Below are positions 1-5,347 of a stretch of 5,347 bases of DNA, in pieces. Positions within the stretch are counted from its first letter, which is position 1, and every line of letters starts with the position of its first letter. The notes below the pieces were generated by a model. That model made no database searches. It saw nothing but the letters and a program-made list of their open reading frames with translations, and was not told the DNA's origin. The stretch spans positions 1 to 5,347 of the forward strand of contig JAEMRJ010000139.1 in NCBI GenBank assembly GCA_016463365.1. Direction: 5' to 3'. The stretch comes from Thermoleophilaceae bacterium (lineage in GTDB: Bacteria; Actinomycetota; Thermoleophilia; Solirubrobacterales; JACPNS01). The translations under genes were made by a program, and so were the position numbers.

Positions 1-55
1 GGTAGAGCATCAGGCTTTTAACCTGACGGACAGGGTTCGAGTCCCTGAGGACCCA
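1..55 (+). tRNA. tRNA-Lys(UUU), 5' end cut off by the window
   Basis: The window begins inside the D loop (GGTAGAGC), so roughly the first 17 nt are missing. The anticodon stem TCAGG (10-14) pairs with CCTGA (22-26) around loop CTTTTAA, giving anticodon TTT at 17-19, which reads lysine codons AAA/AAG. The T stem CAGGG (31-35) pairs with CCCTG (43-47) around TTCGAGT. The 3' acceptor strand is AGGACCC (48-54) and the discriminator base is A55. CCA is not encoded (TTC follows), so it must be added after transcription. The variable loop is short, 4 nt. Confidence 0.95.
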
Positions 56-61
56 TTCGAA

Positions 62-1423
62 CTAGGAACGCTCGAGCGCCTGCCCTGCAGCGCGCTCGCC
101 GGCGACGATCGCGCCCTCGATGTAGCCACCCCAGCGCTCAGCCGATTCAGTACCGGCCCACAGGACCCGGCCACAAGGCTCGCGAAGCGCGGGGCCGTCC
201 TTGAAGATTGCGCCGGGCGGAGCGATCGCCACCGGGCCCCCGCCGCTCCAGCGCTCGCTTGCCCACATGCGCTGGGTCCAGTCCTCCGGCTGCCGCGCAC
301 GCTCGCCAAAGAGCCTCGCGAATCCATCGAGCACGGCCGCGCGTCCGTCGGCCTCGCTCATCGCGGCATGGGTGCGGGCGTCGTTGCCGCCGACGAATCC
401 GAGCAGCACTCCGCACGAACCGTCGGATGGAGAGACGTCGAACGTGAGGCTCGCGAGCGATCCGTCGCTGACCGCTTCGCCGCTGAGGCCGTCGGCACGC
501 CAGAACGGTTCGTCATAGATCGCGAAGCACTTCGTCAGCGCGCCCATTCGCCAGTTCTGCTGGATCGACTGGCGCTGCTGCGGGAGGCGTGGCTCGAATT
601 CGATCGCCTTGCAGAGCGGCGGCGGCAACGCGATGACCACGTGCTTGGCACGGACGGTGACGGTCGGTCCGCTGACGGTGACGCCGTCGGCGTCGGCGGC
701 CACCCGCTCGACCGCAGCGCCGCAGACCACGCGCGGTCCGAGGCCTACTGCCATACGCGCGGCGACTTCGTAGGCGCCGCCTTCGAAGCGCTCGTGCTGA
801 GCGCCGCCATCGGTGTCGAGCAGCGCGTCCACCCCACCGGCGCCGTTGACGTACTGCAGGACGAAGAGCAGTGACATCTCGTCCGGCTCGGCGCCCCAGA
901 CCGTCTTTCCCGCAATCGCCAGAAGCGTGCGTGCACGGTGGCCGTGGTGGCGGCTGCGAAGCCATTGGTCAAGTGTCTGCGAGTCCAGCTGCTCGGCCTT
1001 TCGCGCCTCCCAGGGAGCTTCCGACGAGACCTTCTTCACTGCGCGGCCGATCGTCAGCTGGAGCCGCCCCAGGTCGAGCAGCGTCCCCAGGCCGACGCGA
1101 GGGATAGTGCCCCGGTAGCGGCGGATCTTCCCGTCGAGGTCGACGAGGTTCTGGTGGGGGGAGTGCTGGGGAATCTTCGCGACCCCGTACTCGTCGGCCA
1201 GCGCAGTGATGCGCGTCTGTGATGGGCCGACCCACGTGCCGCCGAGGTCGAGCGTGACGCCGGGTCGTGGCTGCTCACGGTCGACCCGCCCACCTACGCG
1301 GTCACGGGCCTCGAGCACAAGAACTTCTGCGCCGGCTGCGGTGAGGTGGCGTGCAGCGGCGAGGCCGCTGAAGCCGGCGCCGACAACGACTACGTCGGCC
1401 TCTCGTGCTTCTGGCGACGGCAT
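62..1423 (-). CDS. Flavin-dependent amine oxidase (monoamine oxidase family)
   Basis: FAD enzyme predicted to oxidise an amine to an imine, giving aldehyde, ammonia and H2O2; the substrate cannot be read from sequence. It has 453 residues from ATG 1423 (an upstream ATG at 1459 would give 465). Numbering from the longer form, the N-terminal dinucleotide-binding motif VVVVGAGFSG is at 23-32, EARDRVGGR at 50-58 and DLGGTWVG at 71-78. K310 in LTKC matches the lysine near flavin N5 (Lys296 of MAO-B). The C-terminal FAD motif WAGTESAERWGGYIEGAIVAG spans 434-454 and keeps the cage tyrosine (Y446, like Tyr435). The MAO motif SGGCY is SGGGP here (405-409), so the covalent FAD cysteine and second cage tyrosine are absent and FAD should be bound non-covalently. 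No signal peptide is seen, so it is probably cytoplasmic. ATG 1423 is preferred because TAGATT lies 7 nt upstream and FAD binding begins soon after. The gene stands alone. Confidence 0.9.
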   Translation of the reverse strand: MPSPEAREADVVVVGAGFSGLAAARHLTAAGAEVLVLEARDRVGGRVDREQPRPGVTLDLGGTWVGPSQTRITALADEYGVAKIPQHSPHQNLVDLDGKIRRYRGTIPRVGLGTLLDLGRLQLTIGRAVKKVSSEAPWEARKAEQLDSQTLDQWLRSRHHGHRARTLLAIAGKTVWGAEPDEMSLLFVLQYVNGAGGVDALLDTDGGAQHERFEGGAYEVAARMAVGLGPRVVCGAAVERVAADADGVTVSGPTVTVRAKHVVIALPPPLCKAIEFEPRLPQQRQSIQQNWRMGALTKCFAIYDEPFWRADGLSGEAVSDGSLASLTFDVSPSDGSCGVLLGFVGGNDARTHAAMSEADGRAAVLDGFARLFGERARQPEDWTQRMWASERWSGGGPVAIAPPGAIFKDGPALREPCGRVLWAGTESAERWGGYIEGAIVAGERAAGQALERS

Positions 1424-1430
1424 GGGTTTC

Positions 1431-1436
1431 AATCTA
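1431..1436 (-). promoter_or_regulatory. Putative -10 box of a leaderless amine oxidase transcript
   Basis: Read on the minus strand this is TAGATT, fitting the actinobacterial TANNNT -10 pattern and 4 of 6 bases of TATAAT. It is followed by 7 nt (GAAACCC) and then the ATG at 1423, so transcription would start at or beside the start codon. No Shine-Dalgarno sequence precedes that ATG. No convincing -35 box is visible. If correct, this box lies downstream of the alternative ATG at 1459 and rules that start out. Confidence 0.45.
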
Positions 1437-1514
1437 GCGGCCCAGGCGCGGGGCGCCATCGAGGCTCTCGGGAAACTCCCAGCTTTCTCCCAGCGTGCGC
1501 CGACGCCCGGCGAC

Positions 1515-1520
1515 TTAGAT
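1515..1520 (+). promoter_or_regulatory. Putative -10 box of a leaderless ABC permease transcript
   Basis: TTAGAT is followed by 7 nt (CCCGGGC) and the permease ATG at 1528, the same spacing as on the opposite strand for the amine oxidase. No purine-rich ribosome binding site lies in the gap. The match to the consensus is modest and no clear -35 is seen. The same CTTAGAT string recurs at 3716-3722 ahead of the candidate small RNA. Confidence 0.4.
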
Positions 1521-1527
1521 CCCGGGC

Positions 1528-2953
1528 ATGATCAATTTCCCGTACCTCAAGGCGGAGCTGACGCGCCGCCGGACAAAGACCGTCCTGATCTCGATCGGGT
1601 TGGCAGTGCCGATTGCGTTGACGATTCTGATCGGCGCATATTCGACCGGCCTCTCCAACGCACAGGACGAAGTGCTCGAGCCGCTCGTCGGCCTGGGCAC
1701 AGACATGACCGTGGCGAAGACCTTCACCCCGGGGCAGCGGCCCGAAGGCGCCGGCCCTCCGCGCGTCGACCTGAACAGCGACGACGCCGGAGAGGCCTTC
1801 TCGCGTGACGTCTACACGACCGGCTTCAACGGAGAGTTCTCCAGCGCCAACGTGACCAGAGTCTCTGCGCTCGACGGCGTGCAGAGCGCCGTCGGTGGAC
1901 TGACCGTGACCAACATCAAAGCTTCGGGCACGATTCCGTCGGCCGCGTCCGGCGGGGGCCAGGCGACTGCCCCCGGCGCCGGCGGCGCACCGCCCTCCGG
2001 TGGCCAGGGCGGCGGCTTCGACATCGACACGCGCACGATCACCGGCATCGATCCTTCCAGCGATCTCGGCCCGGTCACTTCCGACCAGATCCAGAAGGGC
2101 ACCCTCCTCAGCAGCGACGACGCCAAGGAAGCGCTGCTCACGTCCACCTACGCCAGGACCAGGTCACTCACGGTCGGCGAGACGATCACGCTGAAGGACG
2201 AGAAGTTCAAGATTGTCGGCATCGTCTCTTCGCCGCTCGCCGGGTCAAGTTCTGACATCTACGTGAAACTCGGCCAGCTGCAGGTTCTCGCGGACATGAA
2301 GAACAAGGTCAACAAGATCTACGTCCGCGCCGCAGACCAGGCAGCCGTCGCCTCCGTGAGCAAGGACATCAAGTCCACCGTCACCAACGCGACCGTCACG
2401 ACCAACGCCAGCCTCGCCGGTCAGGTCAGCGGTTCGCTGGTGGATGCAAACAAGCTGGTCGAGAAGATGGGCGTCTTTCTTGAACTGGTCCTGCTGCTTG
2501 CGGCGATCATCATCACGACGATCCTCACGCTCAACGCCGTGAACAAGCGGACCCGCGAATTCGGCACGCTGAAGTCAATCGGCTGGAGCAATCCGCTGTT
2601 GATCCGTCAGGTGATGGCCGAATCGCTGTCGACGGGCATGCTCGGTGCGCTGGCCGGAGTGGCGATCGGCGTCGCCGGCATGCTTGTCGCCAAGGCAGTG
2701 CCGATGACGATGGAGGTCAGCGGACAGTCGGGCGGCGGCATCGGTGGTGGCGGACCCGGCGGCGGCAACTTCGGTCCGCCCGGCGTGGCCCGGACCGCGA
2801 CTGAAGCAGCAAGCCAGACAATCACGATCGTCCCGACACTCAGCGCCTCCACAATCCTGATCGCCGCCGGCATCGGCGCGGTCACGGCATTGATCGCAGG
2901 CGGACTCGGGTCATTCAAAACATCAAAGCTGAGCCCGGTGGAGGCACTCAAGC

Positions 2954-2964
<11 letters not shown>
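1528..2964 (+). CDS. ABC transporter permease, MacB/FtsX (LolC-like) type
   Basis: Membrane subunit of a mechanotransmission-type ABC system, 478 residues. TM1 is at about 18-38, followed by a large extracytoplasmic domain (about 40-312), TM2 about 315-338, TM3 about 367-391 and TM4 about 437-462. The cytoplasmic segment NKRTREFGTLKSIGWSNPLL (339-358) is the family hallmark that couples to the ATPase. The C-terminal tail ends in LSPVEALKHVD, typical of FtsX-domain permeases. Two glycine/proline-rich stretches, about 141-163 and 399-419, both fall on the outer side. The ATPase gene downstream overlaps by 11 bp, so the two are surely cotranscribed. No adaptor of the MacA/HlyD type is adjacent. 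Known relatives export peptides, antibiotics or lipids, or act on lipoproteins or cell-wall enzymes; the cargo here is unknown. Translation is probably leaderless from ATG 1528. Confidence 0.92.
2937..2944 (+). promoter_or_regulatory. Ribosome binding site of the ABC ATPase, inside the permease gene
   Basis: GGTGGAGG, containing GGAGG (2940-2944), lies 9 nt before the ATG at 2954, within the last codons of the permease. It supports that start and suggests coupled translation with the terminating permease ribosomes. Confidence 0.75.
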
Positions 2965-3676
<712 letters not shown>

Positions 3677-3688
3677 ACTCTCAGGAAA

Positions 3689-3727
3689 CGTACAAACGCG
3701 CTTAATCGAGGCGCGCTTAGATGTACG
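3689..3727 (+). repeat. Compound repeat before the candidate RNA: inverted and direct repeats
   Basis: CGTACA (3689-3694) and TGTACG (3722-3727) form a perfect inverted repeat. Inside it CGCGC (3697-3701) can pair with GCGCG (3711-3715), and CGCGCTTA occurs twice in direct orientation at 3697-3704 and 3712-3719, start-to-start distance 15 bp. The second direct copy overlaps the putative -10 box TTAGAT. It could be an operator, a cruciform-forming element or chance. No U-tract follows the dyad, so it is not an intrinsic terminator. Confidence 0.4.
3717..3722 (+). promoter_or_regulatory. Putative -10 box for the structured RNA
   Basis: TTAGAT in the context GCTTAGATG, the same core as the candidate box before the permease gene. 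A start site 7-8 nt downstream would fall near 3730, just before the first paired base of the RNA fold (3733). No -35 match to TTGACA is present. Confidence 0.3.
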
Positions 3728-3729
3728 GG

Positions 3730-3848
3730 TAAGCACAGTGGATCCGGTGAGACCTTTGAGCGAGGGTCTGATCGCGTCAGACCACAGTGCAGAAAAAGGA
3801 CGGTTCCGGCAAAGAGGTTTCCCCCTCCCCCGCCGGGGCCGTCTTTTT
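3730..3848 (+). ncRNA. Candidate structured small RNA or leader/3' UTR element, unassigned family
   Basis: No protein gene lies between 3677 and 3971, but this stretch is dense in dyads. An outer stem GCACAGTGG (3733-3741) pairs with CCACAGTGC (3782-3790) with a single A-A mismatch. Inside, GGTCTGA (3765-3771) and TCAGACC (3777-3783) form a perfect 7-bp hairpin around TCGCG. AGACC (3750-3754) can pair with the same GGTCT, so the folds are mutually exclusive. A third option is a hairpin at 3733-3761 with loop CGGTGA and a bulged A3742, resembling the PyrR-binding hexaloop. A strong terminator follows at once. I infer a transcript of about 119 nt. Alternatives are a structured 3' UTR of the ABC operon or an attenuator for the lipoprotein gene downstream. 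I do not recognise it as a known riboswitch. Confidence 0.45.
3794..3848 (+). terminator. Strong intrinsic terminator with a C-rich loop
   Basis: GGACGGTTCCGGC (3798-3810) pairs with GCCGGGGCCGTCT (3832-3844) without a mismatch, using three G-T wobbles. The stem is extended by AAAA (3794-3797) with TTTT (3845-3848), giving a U-tract of five (3844-3848). The 21-nt loop ends in CCCCCTCCCCC (3821-3831). The A-tract on the 5' side gives it a bidirectional look, but only + strand genes lie upstream. It ends the candidate RNA and any read-through from the ABC operon. Confidence 0.85.
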
Positions 3849-3959
3849 AGTTTGCTGCCGAACCAACTATTTCCCATCCGATTCTTCAGGATGTGCGTAT
3901 ACCTGTCCGAGGGGGCGCTCACATCCACCGCCGCTTCGCATTCTTACAACTAATAGTCC

Positions 3960-3965
3960 AAGGAG
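3960..3965 (+). promoter_or_regulatory. Strong ribosome binding site of the FAS1 lipoprotein
   Basis: AAGGAG lies 6 nt before the ATG at 3972. It is the best Shine-Dalgarno sequence in the window and fixes the start. It contrasts with the absent sites of the two genes that start at 1423 and 1528. Confidence 0.85.
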
Positions 3966-3971
3966 ATCGAA

Positions 3972-4556
3972 ATGCGAAACAAGACTTTGCCAAGGCCGCT
4001 GTTGACGGTGATGATGGCGCTCGTACTCGGCCTGGCCGCCTTCGCGGTCACCGGTTGCGGTGACGACGACGACACGGCTGCAACGCCCGAGGCCACAAGC
4101 GAAACGACGATGAGCAAGATGGACATCGTCGAAACCGCCTCCGGCAACGCCGACCTCTCGACGCTCGTCGAGCTGGTGACTGCGGCTGAGCTGGTCGAAA
4201 CGCTCCAGGGCGCCGGACCGTTCACGGTGTTCGCGCCGACCAACGCGGCCTTCGAGGAGCTGCCGGCCGAAACGCTGGAAACGCTGCAGGACCCGGCCAA
4301 CAAAGACCAGCTCGCAGCCATCCTGACCTACCACGTGGTTCCCGAGGAGCTTGACGCTGCCGCGATCACCAAGCTCGCCGAAGACGGCGAGACGATCACG
4401 ACCGTTCAGGGCGAAGACCTGACCCCGAAGGTTGACGGCGAGAAGGTGACGATCACTGACGCCAACGGCGACACGGTCACCGTTGTCGGAGCAGACGTCA
4501 AAACCTCCAACGGCATCGTGCACGTGATCGACGGAGTGCTTCAGCCCAAGTCGTAG
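3972..4556 (+). CDS. Secreted FAS1 (fasciclin)-domain lipoprotein
   Basis: Predicted surface lipoprotein of 194 residues. The N-terminus is basic (MRNK, then R8), followed by a hydrophobic core and lipobox VTGC with lipidated Cys29. After it comes an acidic, Thr/Ser-rich linker (GDDDDTAATPEATSETT, 30-46) that holds the domain off the membrane. A single FAS1 domain fills residues 48-192: H1 box FTVFAPTNAAF (84-94), the conserved YH pair (Y120-H121) and H2 box NGIVHVIDGVLQP (180-192). FAS1 domains are linked to adhesion or to binding matrix and polysaccharide, but ligands of the bacterial single-domain proteins are mostly unknown. Length is usual for the bacterial family (MPB70/MPT83-like). The gene appears monocistronic: a strong terminator lies upstream and another directly downstream. 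Confidence 0.93.
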   Translation: MRNKTLPRPLLTVMMALVLGLAAFAVTGCGDDDDTAATPEATSETTMSKMDIVETASGNADLSTLVELVTAAELVETLQGAGPFTVFAPTNAAFEELPAETLETLQDPANKDQLAAILTYHVVPEELDAAAITKLAEDGETITTVQGEDLTPKVDGEKVTITDANGDTVTVVGADVKTSNGIVHVIDGVLQPKS

Positions 4557-4578
4557 AACCGTCGCATGACGCAGTGAA

Positions 4579-4623
4579 GCCCGGCGGTCGGCTCTCCCAC
4601 CAGGAGCCGGGCGTCGGGCCTTT
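4579..4623 (+). terminator. Intrinsic terminator after the FAS1 gene
   Basis: A 16-nt arm (4579-4594, GCCCGGCGGTCGGCTC) pairs with 4604-4619 (GAGCCGGGCGTCGGGC), with one G-G mismatch and two G-T wobbles, around a 9-nt loop. A short T run (4621-4623, then CGCTTT) follows. It lies between the convergent FAS1 gene and the small minus-strand gene ending at 4634, and the hairpin could serve both. Confidence 0.75.
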
Positions 4624-4633
4624 CGCTTTGCTG

Positions 4634-4828
4634 CTAAAGCGTGCGGCCCTCGCGACGCAGGCTCTCGCGGAACGCGCGGGCCTGGATCGCAAGCTCGATC
4701 AGATCGGGGTCGCGCTCTGCGCGACGGTACTCCTCTGAGTCGATGAAGCTCATGGCGCGGTCGTCAGCTCGCTCAGCCGCAGAGGGTGCGACCGGCTTCT
4801 GTTGATCGATCGGAAGGCGCCAATCCAT
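4634..4828 (-). CDS. Small hydrophilic protein of unknown function
   Basis: 64 residues from ATG 4828. I do not recognise the family. The chain is soluble-looking, with no signal or membrane segment. The second half (from about residue 25, MSFIDSEEYRRAERDPDLIE onward) is rich in Arg and Glu and probably helical, ending REGRTL. Codon use fits a GC-rich coding gene and the frame ends cleanly before the shared terminator, which favours a real gene. No Shine-Dalgarno sequence is seen before 4828; a start at 4756 giving 40 residues is possible, and the frame is open up to 4963, inside the DoxX-like gene. It lies 53 bp downstream of the DoxX-like gene on the same strand and could share its transcript. 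Confidence 0.5.
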   Translation of the reverse strand: MDWRLPIDQQKPVAPSAAERADDRAMSFIDSEEYRRAERDPDLIELAIQARAFRESLRREGRTL

Positions 4829-4881
4829 ACAAATTGTGTCGGCGGCCCAGAGGATTACTTGAACCGGTATTGGGTAAGGCG

Positions 4882-5259
4882 CTACTCGTTGCTGCGCAGC
4901 GAACCGCGCCAGACAAGCGCGATCGCGGCGAACTGCAGCGGCAGGCGGGCCCACAGTGCCCACGCCGGGAACTGCCTGTAGCGATCTGCGTTGACCGCCA
5001 TCTGGATGTTCGCCGGATAGACGGCGATCAGCAGAGCGATCAGGCCCTTGCCCGCAAGCTTGCGCGTGCCCGGGATCAGAACGCCAACGGCACCGGCGAG
5101 TTCGGCGACACCTGAGATCTGCACCAGCGCCTTCGGGTTGGGCAGGCTTCTGGGCACAATCGCCACAAAAAACTTCTCATGCGTGAAATGCAGGATCCCC
5201 GTCGTGAGGAAGATCAGCGCGGTGGCGATGCGCGGTCTGCGTGTGGGGTCCTGCTGCAT
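4882..5259 (-). CDS. DoxX-like four-helix membrane protein
   Basis: Integral membrane protein of 125 residues. Four hydrophobic segments are seen at about 10-25, 44-64, 68-88 and 102-118. Recognisable family features are ILHFTHEKFFVAIVP (22-36) at the end of the first helix, ISGVAELAG (48-56) in the second, GLIALLIAVYPANIQMAVN (72-90) in the third and LWARLPLQ (102-109) before the fourth. This pattern fits the DoxX-related small membrane proteins. Their biochemical role is largely undefined; some relatives are tied to thiol or quinone redox chemistry, but nothing here proves that. The ATG at 5259 is chosen over an upstream GTG at 5295, which would lie 5 bp from the tRNA-Glu gene and leave no room for a promoter. 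No Shine-Dalgarno sequence is visible, so translation may be leaderless (TAACCT lies 8 nt upstream). Confidence 0.85.
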   Translation of the reverse strand: MQQDPTRRPRIATALIFLTTGILHFTHEKFFVAIVPRSLPNPKALVQISGVAELAGAVGVLIPGTRKLAGKGLIALLIAVYPANIQMAVNADRYRQFPAWALWARLPLQFAAIALVWRGSLRSNE

Positions 5260-5287
5260 TGGGCGTGAGGTTATCCGCTGGTAATCT
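5259..5287 (+). promoter_or_regulatory. Putative promoter of tRNA-Glu
   Basis: TTGGGC (5259-5264), a 17-nt spacer and TAATCT (5282-5287, TANNNT) are followed after 12 nt by the mature tRNA start at 5300. Its -35 box touches the start codon of the divergent DoxX-like gene, so the two transcription units share about 40 bp. Confidence 0.4.
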
Positions 5288-5299
5288 TGCCGCACTCAC

Positions 5300-5347
5300 G
5301 GCCCGATCGTCTAATGGTTAGGACGTCGGCTTTTCAAGCCGAAAACC
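5300..5347 (+). tRNA. tRNA-Glu(UUC), 3' end cut off by the window
   Basis: The acceptor 5' strand GGCCCGA (5300-5306) is followed by TC, D-arm GTCTAATGGTTAGGAC (5309-5324) and G5325. The anticodon stem TCGGC (5326-5330) pairs perfectly with GCCGA (5338-5342) around loop TTTTCAA, placing anticodon TTC at 5333-5335, which reads GAA/GAG. The variable region begins at 5343; the T arm and acceptor 3' strand lie outside the window, so acceptor pairing cannot be checked. Confidence 0.93.

Noticed and set aside
368..874. Open frame of 168 codons on the + strand
   Set aside because: Lies entirely antisense to the amine oxidase with its clear FAD motifs; composition (Arg, Asp, Ala rich) is that of an antisense frame in GC-rich DNA.
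513..965. Open frame of 150 codons on the - strand
   Set aside because: Same-strand alternative frame of the amine oxidase; very Arg-rich and without motifs.
1424..1459. Twelve-residue N-terminal extension of the amine oxidase (ATG 1459)
   Set aside because: Only a weak GAGAG precedes it, and the better -10-like box lies downstream of it; kept as an alternative, not the main call.
1206..1808. Open frame of 200 codons on the + strand
   Set aside because: Runs across the N-terminal half of the amine oxidase antisense, the divergent promoter region and the permease start in the wrong frame; Arg/Pro-rich with no domain.
3733..3848. Actinobacterial 6C small RNA
   Set aside because: 6C RNA needs two hairpins each with a run of Cs in the loop; only the terminator loop is C-rich here.
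3898..3903. TATACC as a -10 box for the FAS1 gene
   Set aside because: Four of six consensus bases, but no -35 at a usable distance; too weak to annotate.
3738..3953. Open frame of 71 codons on the + strand in the intergenic region
   Set aside because: Starts with GTG without a ribosome binding site, runs through the strong terminator at 3794-3848 and has no recognisable protein features; RNA structure explains the region better.
3867..4523. Open frame of 218 codons on the - strand
   Set aside because: Antisense to the FAS1 lipoprotein, which has a lipobox, both FAS1 boxes and a strong ribosome binding site.

Overview
The window is GC-rich chromosomal DNA, probably from a high-GC Gram-positive lineage (Actinobacteria; the protein mix would suit the Thermoleophilia/Solirubrobacter area, but that is inference). 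The basis is GC-rich third codon positions, a tRNA gene without an encoded CCA end, two likely leaderless genes, and a FAS1-domain lipoprotein. A partial tRNA-Lys opens the window and a partial tRNA-Glu closes it, both on the + strand. No transposase, integrase, phage gene or CRISPR array is visible.

Left part (1-1527): the 3' part of tRNA-Lys(UUU) meets, tail to tail and only 6 bp apart, a minus-strand flavin amine oxidase of the monoamine oxidase type. It lacks the cysteine that carries covalent FAD in the animal enzymes. A short divergent intergenic region follows. On each strand a TAGAT-containing -10-like box lies 7 nt from the ATG, with no Shine-Dalgarno sequence, so both divergent genes look leaderless.

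Middle (1528-3848): a two-gene operon for a MacB/LolCDE-type ABC system, permease first and ATPase second, with an 11-bp overlap. The permease has four predicted membrane segments and two glycine-rich stretches on its outer face. No adaptor (MacA/HlyD-type) gene is present. About 55 bp after the ATPase comes a non-coding stretch with several dyad structures ending in a very strong intrinsic terminator with a C-rich loop. It could be an independent small RNA of about 119 nt or a structured 3' UTR; one hairpin resembles the PyrR-binding RNA loop.

Right part (3849-5347): a secreted FAS1 (fasciclin) lipoprotein with a strong ribosome binding site and its own terminator. Then, on the minus strand, come a small hydrophilic protein of unknown function and a four-helix DoxX-like membrane protein, whose start faces tRNA-Glu(UUC). 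Apart from the ABC pair, the genes look like independent housekeeping or envelope functions rather than one pathway. The strongest candidate for something undescribed is the structured RNA region at 3733-3848.
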